From the NCBI GenBank assembly GCA_030428565.1, contig JAUIDR010000006.1:1-64000 (forward strand): 64,000 bases of DNA, in the 5' to 3' direction. Each line of letters starts with the position of its first letter. Positions within the stretch are counted from its first letter, which is position 1. This stretch comes from Alphaproteobacteria bacterium. GTDB taxonomy: Bacteria; Pseudomonadota; Alphaproteobacteria; UBA7985; JAUIBT01. The translations under genes and the position numbers were made by a program. Of the stretch, positions 9,139 through 18,060 are shown piece after piece. The notes beneath the pieces were generated by a model. That model was not told where the DNA came from. It did no database searches and worked only from the letters and a program-made list of their open reading frames with translations.

Positions 9139-10307
9139 ACCTCGAACAGGCCCGCCGCACCCTGGCCGCCGCCGATACACATGCTGACCACCACATAACG
9201 CGCGCCGCGCCGCCGGCCTTCGATCAGCGCGTGTCCGGCCATACGCGCACCCGACATGCCGTAGGGGTGGCCGATAGAGATGGCGCCGCCATTGACGTTC
9301 AATAGCTCGTCTGGAATGCCCAGCTTGTCCCGGCAATAGAGGAGCTGCGATGCGAAGGCTTCGTTGATCTCCCAAAGGCCAATATCGTCTATGCTGAGCC
9401 CCTGGCGTTTCAGCAAGCGTGGGATGGCAAAGACGGGGCCTATGCCCATTTCTTCGGGTCCGCAACCGGCCACGGCAAAGCCGCGAAAGGCCCCCAAAGG
9501 TGCCAAGCCGCGCTTTTCTGCGGTCTTGGCTTCCATCAGCACGCTGAGCGAAGCGCCGTCGGAGAGCTGGCTGGCATTGCCCGCCGTGATGCATCCCGTC
9601 TCGCTTAGGACCGGCTTGAGGCTCGCCAGGCCTTCCAGTGTGGTCGAAGGGCGGTTGCCCTCGTCTTTAGCCAGACGAACGGCTTCTGCGTGGGTCTCAC
9701 CGGTCTCCTTGTTGGTGACCAGCTTGGTCGTCTCGACGGGGATTACTTCTTGATCCAGACGCCCAGCGGCTTGTGCGTCAGCGGTGCGTTGTTGGCTCTG
9801 TAGGGCGTAGGCGTCTTGGGCCTCGCGCGAGACCCCATAGCGTTCGGCGACGATTTCGGCGGTCTCGATCATGCTGAGGTAATAGTTGTCGTGAACGCCA
9901 GGGCTGCGATAGCGGTGCCCGTTCCAGTACTTGTTTTGCACTAAAGAAATGCTCTCAAGCCCGCCGCCCATGACGACATCCGCGCCCTCGGCCATGACCA
10001 TGTGTGCCGCGTTGGCGATAGCGTTGAGGCCAGAGGCGCACTGCCTGTCTACGGTCGAGGCCGCGACGCTGTCGGGAAGGCCTGCGCCTTGAGCAACGTG
10101 GCGAGCGCCGTTGGCCGCCATGGTGCCTTGGGTCAAAGCCGAGCCCAAGCATAGCTCTTCGATCTCGCCGCCCTCGATTTTGGCGCGTTCCAGCGCCGCT
10201 TTGATCGCAGGCGTCGCCAAATGCGGGGCGTCGGTGTCGTTGAAGGCGCCGCGGTATGCGCGGCCGATCGGGGTTCGGGCGGTGGCAACAATGACGGCTT
10301 CGCGCAT
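9129..10307 (-). CDS. Acetyl-CoA C-acyltransferase (thiolase)
   Basis: [13 protein letters not shown] active-site Cys, [33 protein letters not shown]. Confidence 0.95.
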   Translation of the reverse strand: MREAVIVATARTPIGRAYRGAFNDTDAPHLATPAIKAALERAKIEGGEIEELCLGSALTQGTMAANGARHVAQGAGLPDSVAASTVDRQCASGLNAIANAAHMVMAEGADVVMGGGLESISLVQNKYWNGHRYRSPGVHDNYYLSMIETAEIVAERYGVSREAQDAYALQSQQRTADAQAAGRLDQEVIPVETTKLVTNKETGETHAEAVRLAKDEGNRPSTTLEGLASLKPVLSETGCITAGNASQLSDGASLSVLMEAKTAEKRGLAPLGAFRGFAVAGCGPEEMGIGPVFAIPRLLKRQGLSIDDIGLWEINEAFASQLLYCRDKLGIPDELLNVNGGAISIGHPYGMSGARMAGHALIEGRRRGARYVVVSMCIGGGQGAAGLFEVFA

Positions 10308-10359
10308 GGGGTTTCTCCTGGCAGATTGGGGGCGGCTGGTTTTGGGGCGATGCTGGGGG

Positions 10360-11652
10360 CTAGAGGGCCTCTAGGCCACACCAGCTAGCGATAAACAGCG
10401 CGGTGGTCTGGGTGACACGGCGCAGGCTCTCCAGCTCTACGCGCTCGTTGAAGCCGTGGATGGCTTCGGCCTTGGGGCCATAGACCAGCGCGGGCGTGTC
10501 CGCGTAGAGCCCGAAAAAGCGCGCGTCGGTGGTTGCGGTGATCGCCAAGCGGTCGAGGGTTTTATCATTGACGCGGGTGTGGGCGTCCTCCAGCGCGTCG
10601 ATGGCGGCCATGGTGGTGGGGCGGTGGTCATCGGCCAGGGCGTAGCCTTCGGCCTGGAAGCCGTGGTAGACGATCTCGGGCGCGTTGTTGCGCAAGAAGG
10701 CGTTGTCCTGCGCCGCCACGCGCAAGCAGGCTTCGATCTCGGCGCGGGCGGCTTCCAGATCCTGCCCCGGATAGACGCCCATGCGCACGTCAAAGACGCA
10801 CCATGCAGGCACCGAGCTGGTCCAATCCCCGCCTTGGATCTTGCCAACGTTCAAGTTCAGGGGATGGGCGTGCCCTGCGTAGTGCGGGTTCTTGCGCTCC
10901 TCACCATTCCAGCGCGCTTCGAGTTCGTGCAAGGCAGCGATCAGCGGTATGCTGGCCTCAATGGCATTGGCGCCGTCGCCTGCGTAGGCGACATGGGTTG
11001 GCAGGCCGCGCAGGTGGACTTGGAACCAAATGACGCCAACTTGCGCGGTGACGAGCTGCTCGCTGAAGGGTTCGGGGATCAGGACGGCATCGCCCTTATA
11101 GCCGCGCTGCAAGCAGGCCAACGCGCCATTGCCGGTGCATTCTTCTTCGACGACCGACTGAAAGTGCAGATCAGCGCCAGGCGCCCAGCCGCAGCGTCGC
11201 AAAGCGTCCAGCGCATAGAGGTTGGCCGCAATACCAGCCTTCATGTCGCCCGCGCCTCGGCCATACATCCAGCCATCGGCGATGTGGGGCGCATAGGGGG
11301 GCTGGTCCCACATGTCCAACGGGCCTTCGGGCACGACATCGATGTGACCATTGAGAATAAGGCTGCGGCCTTTATTGCTGCTGCTGCTGTGGCTGGCCAC
11401 CACATTGAGCGCGTTCTCGTAATCGCCAATGACCGGGGAGAAGCCGGGCAGGTGTTGAATGTCCTCAACTTTGACCTGCCAGCGATCCACGCCATAGCCC
11501 CGAGCGCCGAGTTGTTCGGCCAGAAAATCCTGAGCGGTTTGCTCTTGGCCCCGCGTTGAAGGGAAGGCCACCAGCTCTTGCAAGAAGCTCAGCTCTTCGT
11601 CGAATTGGGCATCAACCGCGTCTAGAATTTGGGTCTGCAACGAGGCGTCCAT
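10360..11652 (-). CDS. M20 family metallopeptidase/deacylase (ArgE/DapE-like)
   Basis: [45 protein letters not shown]. Confidence 0.9.
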   Translation of the reverse strand: MDASLQTQILDAVDAQFDEELSFLQELVAFPSTRGQEQTAQDFLAEQLGARGYGVDRWQVKVEDIQHLPGFSPVIGDYENALNVVASHSSSSNKGRSLILNGHIDVVPEGPLDMWDQPPYAPHIADGWMYGRGAGDMKAGIAANLYALDALRRCGWAPGADLHFQSVVEEECTGNGALACLQRGYKGDAVLIPEPFSEQLVTAQVGVIWFQVHLRGLPTHVAYAGDGANAIEASIPLIAALHELEARWNGEERKNPHYAGHAHPLNLNVGKIQGGDWTSSVPAWCVFDVRMGVYPGQDLEAARAEIEACLRVAAQDNAFLRNNAPEIVYHGFQAEGYALADDHRPTTMAAIDALEDAHTRVNDKTLDRLAITATTDARFFGLYADTPALVYGPKAEAIHGFNERVELESLRRVTQTTALFIASWCGLEAL

Positions 11653-11659
11653 AGGATGT

Positions 11660-11704
11660 CCTTTCTTTGGGCCAGGTGGCTTTGGGGTGGGTGGCTTTGG
11701 GTTG
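11660..11704. repeat. 15-bp tandem repeat between CoA-transferase B and M20 hydrolase genes
   Basis: ggtggctttggggtg (11675-11689) ggtggctttgggttg (11690-11704), preceded by a diverged copy cctttctttgggcca. Confidence 0.6.
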
Positions 11705-11724
11705 GGCGGAATATAAAGGCAAGG

Positions 11725-12375
11725 TCAAAAACGCGGGATCTCGCCCAGCGGCAGTGCGAGCTCAGCCCCGGTGGCGGCTTGCACCGCCGCAAGGCTGCTG
11801 GCCTCGGCCAGCTCACGCAGGGCATAGCCGTCGGGGGTCACATCAATAACCGCAAGATCGGTGATGATACGGCTAACGCAGCCTGCGGCGGTCAGTGGCA
11901 AGCTGCACCGCTCCAGCAGTTTGGGGCGACCCTTGCGATCTGTGTGCGTAGACAGCACCACAACGCGCCGCGCCTTTTGCGCCAGCTCGATGCCGCCACC
12001 GACGCCGGGGGAAAAGCGGCCTGGTATTCGCCAATTGGCAAGATCGCCGTTTTCGGCGACCTCGAAGGCGCCCAAAACCGTTAGGTCCAGGCGGCCGCCG
12101 CGCACCATGGCGAAGGAGGTGAGGCTATCAAAAAAAGCCGCGCCGGGCAGGGTGGAGACGTAAGCACCGCCCGCATCGATCAGATTTCTGTCAGCCTGAT
12201 CATAGCCCAGTACTGGACCGGTGCCTGCTAGGCCGTTTTCGCTGTGTAAGCAGACCGAAAAGCCCGCGGGCAGATGGCCGACGATCTGGGTCGGCAAGCC
12301 GATGCCCAAGTTGACGACCATGCCAGCCTTCACCTCGCGGGCCGCACGTGCCACCATGCGGGTTCTGGGGTCCAT
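11725..12375 (-). CDS. 3-oxoacid CoA-transferase subunit B
   Basis: MDPRTRMVARAAREVKAGMVVNLGIGLPTQI, SENGLAGTGP. ATG at 12375 chosen; a longer TTG start overlapping subunit A is possible. Confidence 0.88.
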   Translation of the reverse strand: MDPRTRMVARAAREVKAGMVVNLGIGLPTQIVGHLPAGFSVCLHSENGLAGTGPVLGYDQADRNLIDAGGAYVSTLPGAAFFDSLTSFAMVRGGRLDLTVLGAFEVAENGDLANWRIPGRFSPGVGGGIELAQKARRVVVLSTHTDRKGRPKLLERCSLPLTAAGCVSRIITDLAVIDVTPDGYALRELAEASSLAAVQAATGAELALPLGEIPRF

Positions 12376-12400
12376 TGCGGTGGCGGCTGCCTGGGGGGAA

Positions 12401-13093
12401 TTAGCGTCTGACAATGCCGTACTCCTGGCTGAGTTCGCCCAGCTCAACAAGGTGATCAACAAAGGGGCCGGGCGTGTGTACGTCGTCGCTAGCCAGCGCA
12501 CCCAGTTCTACCAGGTGCTCGGCCTCGACCACCACGCAATCGGCGGCCATTGCCATGATGGGGTTAAAGTTCCGCGCCGTCGCCTTGTAGCGCAAATTGC
12601 CAAAGCGGTCGGCTGTGTCGGCGTGGATCAGTGCGAAATCGGCGCGCAGAGCGGTCTCTAGAACCAGCGTCTCGCCGTTTAGTTCGTGTTGGGGCTTGCC
12701 GCGGGTCAGCTCGGTTCCCACCCCGATATCGGTCAAAAAGCCCTTGAGGCCTGCGCCGCCCGCGTGCAGGCGTTCGGCCAAGATGCCTTGCCCGCAGAAC
12801 TCCACGTCAAGGCTGCCTGCGTTCATCATCTCAATGGCGCGTGGATTGAGGCCAATGTGGGTGGTAATCAGACGCGCGACTTGCCCGCTGGCCAGCAAAT
12901 GGTCGATCCCCATGCCGGTCTCATTGGCATCGTTCTTGACCAAGGTCAGGTTCTTTTGGCCTTGGCGTACCAGCTCATGGATCAGCGTGAAGGGGGTGCC
13001 CGGCACACCAAAGCCACCGATCAGCACTCGGGCACCATCGGGGATGCGCGCGACGGCTTCTTCGATGCTGGTGGACTTATCATTAAGACTCAT
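12401..13093 (-). CDS. 3-oxoacid CoA-transferase subunit A
   Basis: IPDGARVLIGGFGVPGTPFTLIHELV, HIGLNPRAIEMMNAG; 230 aa. Confidence 0.9.
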   Translation of the reverse strand: MSLNDKSTSIEEAVARIPDGARVLIGGFGVPGTPFTLIHELVRQGQKNLTLVKNDANETGMGIDHLLASGQVARLITTHIGLNPRAIEMMNAGSLDVEFCGQGILAERLHAGGAGLKGFLTDIGVGTELTRGKPQHELNGETLVLETALRADFALIHADTADRFGNLRYKATARNFNPIMAMAADCVVVEAEHLVELGALASDDVHTPGPFVDHLVELGELSQEYGIVRR

Positions 13094-13107
13094 GCCGTCT
13101 TTCCTGT

Positions 13108-13171
13108 CTATTGAGCCCGGTAGCTATTGCGCCCGGCACCTAGTGATCCCCGTCTTTATTGCGTCCTGTGT
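13108..13171. repeat. Four 16-bp degenerate tandem repeats spanning the GNAT gene stop codon
   Basis: ctattgagcccggtag / ctattgcgcccggcac / ctagtgatccccgtct / ttattgcgtcctgtgt; stop codon (cta) 13140-13142 starts unit 3. Confidence 0.75.
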
Positions 13172-13664
13172 ATCGCGCCAAGTCATCAAAGGCCATACCG
13201 GTAAGCGAAAGCCCCGTCATGCCATCGCCGGTTTCAAAGCCCAAGCGCCGATAGAATCGCGCTGCGCCCCCATTGGAGGCGTGAACGCTGAGCGCCAGAT
13301 AAGCGGCTTGCCAATCCTTCGCGGCGAAACGCGCCACTTCAGATAACAAGGCCTGCCCTAGGTTTTGCCCGCGCGTCGAAGGGGCGACCCACAGGTCTTG
13401 CACATAGGCGCCAGGGCAGCCGCGCGTTGTCGAAAAGTGCGGAAAAAACAGAGCCATGCTGGTCGGCTCTGCGCGTGGTCCGCTGAGCAGGCAAAAGAAT
13501 AAGGGGCGCGTACCAAAGCCGTGCTGGGCGATGGCCTCGGGGGTCGAGGCAAAAACCTCGCCGTCTCCCAGGTCGTGCGCCAATTGCGCCAAGCAGTGCG
13601 TTACCGCAGGTGCATCGCTTGCTTCAGCGAGCCAAAACGGGCCAGCGCCCGAGGCGTGCGTCAT
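13140..13664 (-). CDS. GNAT family N-acetyltransferase
   Basis: VQDLWVAPSTRGQNLGQALLSEVARFA ... NGGAARFYRRLGFETGD. Confidence 0.85.
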   Translation of the reverse strand: MTHASGAGPFWLAEASDAPAVTHCLAQLAHDLGDGEVFASTPEAIAQHGFGTRPLFFCLLSGPRAEPTSMALFFPHFSTTRGCPGAYVQDLWVAPSTRGQNLGQALLSEVARFAAKDWQAAYLALSVHASNGGAARFYRRLGFETGDGMTGLSLTGMAFDDLARYTGRNKDGDH

Positions 13665-15004
13665 GCGGCGCTCTCCATGTCCAGGCCGCTCTCGCGCGCA
13701 AAATCGGCCAGGCTTGCGTCCAATTTGTCCATGATCTCTTCAAGGCCGCTGTCGTCCACAATCATCGGGGGGCAGACCATAAAGTGGTCGCCAGACAAGC
13801 CGCCGCGTGTGCGCCGTGAGTAGATGATGAGCCCTTTGTCATAAGCGATATCCACCAGCCGATTGAAGGCGTACAGCGCCTTGGGCAGCGGCTCCATGCT
13901 GATACGGTCAGCGACCAGCTCGAAGGCCAGCAGCAAGCCCTTGCCGCGCACATCGCCGATAAAGGGGTAGCGGTTCATTAGGCTCGCCAGGCGCGCTTTG
14001 AGCTTGTCGCCCATCTGGCCTGCGTTTTCGATCAACTGGTTGCGCTCGATCTCTTCAAGTACCGCGAGGCCCGCCGCACAGGCCAGTGGATTGCCGGCGT
14101 AGGTGTGGCCGTGCGCGAAGCCACCTTTGTCGAGAACCGCCTCAACAATATCGTCGCGTGCCACCATAGCGCCCAGCGGCACATAACCACCGCCAAAGCC
14201 TTTTGATATTGAGATCAAGTCCGGTTCGGTCTGCCAGTGCTCGGCTCCCCAGAACTTGCCTGTACGCCCACCGCCCGACATGACCTCATCGTGGATCAAC
14301 AAGATGCCGTATTGGTCGCAGATCTCGCGGATACGCGGCATGTAGCCAGCGGGCGGCTCCAGGGCACCGGTCGATGCACCGCCTACCGGTTCGACAATGA
14401 AGGCCAAGATGGTTGCCGGGCCTTCGTCGAGAATTTTTTGTTCCAGCATATTGGCGTAGTGCAGCCCGGTCGCCGGATCATTCAAATCCAAGCCGTCCAG
14501 ATATGCGCGCGGGGCGGGAATCTTGGGCATGGGACGCATCATGGGATCAAAGGGCACTGACAGCGGCGCGTAGCCAGTGACAGCCAGGGCGCCAAGGGTG
14601 GAGCCGTGGTAAGACGGCATGCGCGAGATCACTTTGTAGCGCTGGGCCTCGCCTTTGGTCAGCGCGTATTGGCGGGCCAGCTTGATGCAGCTTTCAACGG
14701 CCTCCGAGCCGCCAGAGACAAAAAAGACTCGATTGAGACCCTCGGGGCTGAGCGCCGCGGTCTTGGCTGCTAGCGCCTCTGAAGCTTCGGTCTGGAAGTG
14801 GAGGCGGTAGCCGAAGGTCGATTTTTCCATCTGCGCGCGCATGGCTTCCAAGACCGCTGGGTTAGAGTGGCCGATGTTGGAGACCATGGCGCCCGACGAG
14901 CCGTCCAAATAGCGTTTGCCCGCTTTGTCCCACATGTAGATGCCTTCAGCGTAATCGAGCTCAGGGCGGGGCAGGCGGCTTTGATAGAACAGGTGGCTGG
15001 ACAT
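13661..15004 (-). CDS. Class III PLP-dependent aminotransferase
   Basis: YLDGSSGAMVSNIGHSNPAV, VFFVSGGSEAVESCIKLAR, LIHDEVMSGGGRTGKFWG, SISKGFGGGYVPLGAM. Start moved to ATG 15004. Confidence 0.93.
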   Translation of the reverse strand: MSSHLFYQSRLPRPELDYAEGIYMWDKAGKRYLDGSSGAMVSNIGHSNPAVLEAMRAQMEKSTFGYRLHFQTEASEALAAKTAALSPEGLNRVFFVSGGSEAVESCIKLARQYALTKGEAQRYKVISRMPSYHGSTLGALAVTGYAPLSVPFDPMMRPMPKIPAPRAYLDGLDLNDPATGLHYANMLEQKILDEGPATILAFIVEPVGGASTGALEPPAGYMPRIREICDQYGILLIHDEVMSGGGRTGKFWGAEHWQTEPDLISISKGFGGGYVPLGAMVARDDIVEAVLDKGGFAHGHTYAGNPLACAAGLAVLEEIERNQLIENAGQMGDKLKARLASLMNRYPFIGDVRGKGLLLAFELVADRISMEPLPKALYAFNRLVDIAYDKGLIIYSRRTRGGLSGDHFMVCPPMIVDDSGLEEIMDKLDASLADFARESGLDMESAA

Positions 15005-15098
15005 GGGCGGTGGCTCCAAAAAAGGCGAACGCAAAAACAAAGCGGTTGGTTGGAAATTACTTGCATAGCCTGGAGTTTTGGCCAAATTCATAATTATT

Positions 15099-16112
15099 AT
15101 GGTCAGCATTAATCAAAACAATGGGCGGCAACCAGTCAGTCGTTTTGCCGACAAACTGGATTGGAACCTGCTGCGCAGCTTTTTGGCTATTGCTGAAGCG
15201 GGCAGCATCACCCGCGCCGCTCATCGATTGGGGCGCGGGCAGCCTGCGGTCAGTTTGGCGCTACAACGCCTGGAGAGCGAATTGGGCGAGCGGCTGGTCG
15301 AGCGCGGGCGTGGCGGTTTTGCTCTGACGCCTGCCGGACGCTTGCTGCAACGCGAATGCAGCGATCTTTATGCCAGTATCGGCGGGCTGAAGGATTTGGC
15401 GCTGCAAGCCAGCGAAGAAATTTCCGGCCAAGTCGCTATCCATTTGGCCAGTAACGTCATGACGCCCCTGCTGGATGAAATCTTGCAACAAGCGCACAAG
15501 GACCATCCAAAAATAGTGTTTCGCTTGCGCTCGGAGGCCAGTGCCATCGTCGCCCAGGCGGTCCAGGAAAAGAGCGCGAGTTTTGGCATTTGCTTGGTCA
15601 GCCGACGTTTGGCAGGGCTGACCTATGAGCTGCTATATCGGGAGTTCTTCGGCTTCTTTTGTGGGCCCGGACACGCCTACTTCGGCAAGAGCAACTTACC
15701 TTTGGAACAATTGAACGACCAAGACGCGGTTGCCTTCGAGACCGAGGATATGAACGATGCCCTGAGGCCGGTTGCGGCGCTGCGGCGCGATCTGGGGCTG
15801 GATCATCGCATCGTCGGTCGCTCGTCGAACCTAGAAGAGGTGCGGCGGATGATCCTGTGCGGGCTTGGGATCGGCGCGCTGCCGCTCCACGTCGCCGAGC
15901 GCGATTTGCGCGACGGCCAGCTTTGGCGCTTGCCGCCCTATGACGAGCCGCCAGCCGTGGATATTTACCTGGTCAGCAACCCCGATAAGCGCCTCAATCG
16001 CGCCGAGACGCTGGTGTTGACCCAACTGCGCACCGCGATTGCCGACTTGCCGTTGGATCAAAGAACCTATCTGCCAGGCCCACAACAAGAAAGAGACCCA
16101 CAACAGGGGTAG
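15099..16112 (+). CDS. LysR family transcriptional regulator
   Basis: LDWNLLRSFLAIAEAGSITRAAHRLGRGQPAVSLALQRLESELGERL HTH; divergent from aminotransferase. ORF also open from 15078. Confidence 0.92.
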   Translation: MVSINQNNGRQPVSRFADKLDWNLLRSFLAIAEAGSITRAAHRLGRGQPAVSLALQRLESELGERLVERGRGGFALTPAGRLLQRECSDLYASIGGLKDLALQASEEISGQVAIHLASNVMTPLLDEILQQAHKDHPKIVFRLRSEASAIVAQAVQEKSASFGICLVSRRLAGLTYELLYREFFGFFCGPGHAYFGKSNLPLEQLNDQDAVAFETEDMNDALRPVAALRRDLGLDHRIVGRSSNLEEVRRMILCGLGIGALPLHVAERDLRDGQLWRLPPYDEPPAVDIYLVSNPDKRLNRAETLVLTQLRTAIADLPLDQRTYLPGPQQERDPQQG

Positions 16113-16121
16113 TCCTGCAAC

Positions 16122-17273
16122 TTAGACCGCCAGGCGACTGGGAGCCAGATCGGCGGGTGCCAAGCCGTGCTCCAGGATGTCGGCGGGCGGGTCTTCATGC
16201 AACGCAAGCGCGGCGGCGTAGCGCGACAGCGCGGGGCTGGTCTGGATGCCGTAGCCGCCCTGGCCCGCGAGCCAAAAGAAGCCCTCGACCTGTTCTGACC
16301 AACCGACCACAGGCGATTTGTCGGCAACGAAGCTGCGAAGCCCAGCCCATTTGTTGGCAATGCGCTTAATGGGCAGATCAAAGGCGGTCTGTACGCGATC
16401 AATGCAAATGGCGATGTCCAGCTCATCGGGCTGCACGTCGCAGGGCACGTCTGGGTCTTCGTTGGCGGGCGAGAGCATGAGTCGACCGGCATCGGGCCTG
16501 ATGTAGAAATCTTCATCCATGTCAACGACAAGGGGCAGGCTATCAATGTCTTGTCCTTCGGGAGGATCAACCAGCAAGGCGCTACGCCGCTTGGGCTGCA
16601 GTCCGATGGTCTCGGCCCCGGCCTTTGCGCCCAATGCATCGGCCCAGGCACCTGCCGCGTTGACGATGGTACGCGCGAAAATCGGCTCGGCGTCCTTTTC
16701 GGCGCTGTCGATACGCCAGATATCGACCTCGCGAGTCAGGCCCGTAACTTCGGTGTTGGCGCGCAGTTCAACGCCGCGTGCGCGCGCTTGGCTCAAAAAG
16801 CCCGTCAGCAAGCCGTGGACATCAATATCGCAGCCGCTTTCATCCAAAGCCCCAGCGACCGCGTAGCCGGGCTTTAAGAAGGGCACCCGCTGCTGAAGCT
16901 CGTCTGCGGATAGGCGCGTTAGGACCAGACTGTCGCCCATCTCCTCAAAAAAGGCTTCAAGCTGGGGAAGTTGTTCGGGGCGGGCAATCATCAACTCACC
17001 GCGAGGCGACAGCAGTGGGTTTTTGCTAAACTCCTCGGGGGGCGCGTGAAAGAAAGCGGTCGAAGCGCGGGTTAGGGCGCGAATCGGCACGGGGCCATAG
17101 AAAGGGGCGAACATGGCGGCTGAGCGGCCCGTCGCATGATAGCCCGGCTGGCTCTCTTGCTCCACGACAAGGATTTTGGCGGCCGGTGATCGCTCGCTAA
17201 GCGCACTGGCAAATGAGATGCCCGCAATGCCAGCGCCAAGAATAGCAAAGTCGTATAGGTGTGAAGAGGTCAA
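16122..17273 (-). CDS. FAD-dependent oxidoreductase (DadA/glycine oxidase-like)
   Basis: DFAILGAGIAGISFASALSE Rossmann, VVEQESQPGYHATGRSA, TIVNAAGAWADALG. Confidence 0.88.
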   Translation of the reverse strand: MTSSHLYDFAILGAGIAGISFASALSERSPAAKILVVEQESQPGYHATGRSAAMFAPFYGPVPIRALTRASTAFFHAPPEEFSKNPLLSPRGELMIARPEQLPQLEAFFEEMGDSLVLTRLSADELQQRVPFLKPGYAVAGALDESGCDIDVHGLLTGFLSQARARGVELRANTEVTGLTREVDIWRIDSAEKDAEPIFARTIVNAAGAWADALGAKAGAETIGLQPKRRSALLVDPPEGQDIDSLPLVVDMDEDFYIRPDAGRLMLSPANEDPDVPCDVQPDELDIAICIDRVQTAFDLPIKRIANKWAGLRSFVADKSPVVGWSEQVEGFFWLAGQGGYGIQTSPALSRYAAALALHEDPPADILEHGLAPADLAPSRLAV

Positions 17274-17330
17274 GGTCTGGCGCTCCTGTGCTTGGGGTCT
17301 TGCGGCTGCAGGTCTGCAGGCCGTCCCAAC

Positions 17331-17837
17331 CTAGGACGCGTCGCTTTCGGTTGGCAAGGCTTGCGGTGTGCCGTTGATAACCTTGCGTGCCAAACGCAGA
17401 AAAACAGCGCGTTCCTCGCCGCTCAGCTCGGTCAATATTTCATCCTGCGAGTCCAACACAATGGGCATGAGGGCGTCTAAGAATTGCGTGCCCCTGGCCG
17501 ATAGCCGGACTTCTCGCGCGCGGCGATCGCGGGCGCTGACGCTGCGCTCAATCAGCCCTTTTTGCTCCAGGCGATCGATGACCCCACCGATGGTCGCGCG
17601 GTCGTAGGCGATCATGGCGGCCACCCCAGCTTGATCGATACCGGGGCGATTGGCGATGGCATCCAGGGCTGCGAATTGCACCGGTGTTAGGTCAAAACCA
17701 GCACCTTGGACGTGCTTGGCGAAGGTCTGGGTCGAAATCTGATTCAGGCGGCGAATCAGGTGCCCAGCCATTCTGTATGTCTGCATTTTTGTCTCTGTTG
17801 GGCCTGATCTCTGGACAGAATATTTATTCTTTTTCAT
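17331..17837 (-). CDS. MarR family transcriptional regulator
   Basis: LTPVQFAALDAIANRPGIDQAGVAAMIAYDRATIGGVIDRLEQKGLIERSVSARDRRAREVRLS winged helix. Start uncertain (17786-17954). Confidence 0.9.
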   Translation of the reverse strand: MKKNKYSVQRSGPTETKMQTYRMAGHLIRRLNQISTQTFAKHVQGAGFDLTPVQFAALDAIANRPGIDQAGVAAMIAYDRATIGGVIDRLEQKGLIERSVSARDRRAREVRLSARGTQFLDALMPIVLDSQDEILTELSGEERAVFLRLARKVINGTPQALPTESDAS

Positions 17838-17954
17838 GACCATAGCGTTCTGAACAAAGCTGTTCAATGCCCATGTGGCAACGACCTGGGGACTTCGGGA
17901 CAAACAGGCCAGAGCGCAGCGGGCTAGAAAAAAATTATGGATCATGCATAACAA

Positions 17955-17966
17955 TATGTATACATA
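17955..17966. promoter_or_regulatory. Candidate MarR operator (perfect 12-bp palindrome TATGTATACATA)
   Basis: Perfect palindrome in the divergent intergenic region between the MarR gene and the monooxygenase at 18061. Confidence 0.6.
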
Positions 17967-18060
17967 CTAGTTTAATGGTGCTATGGATTAATCCAAGGAT
18001 AAGGGGCGCTGTGGTTGCGGATTTGCTCAAATTGGCGCCCGACATTCAGGAGACAAGACG

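Noticed and set aside
8860-9594. 244-aa minus-strand ORF overlapping the thiolase gene
   Set aside because: Lies in a different frame over a clear thiolase and the repeat array; low-complexity Arg-rich translation; GC-driven shadow ORF.
10456-11559. 367-aa plus-strand ORF antisense to the M20 hydrolase
   Set aside because: Shadow ORF; M20 motifs on the opposite strand are unambiguous.
9129-13093. CoA-transferase AB plus thiolase as PcaIJ-PcaF (3-oxoadipate pathway) serving the aromatic hydroxylase
   Set aside because: Thiolase N-terminus does not look PcaF-like and no pca ring-cleavage genes are present; generic 3-oxoacid assignments kept.
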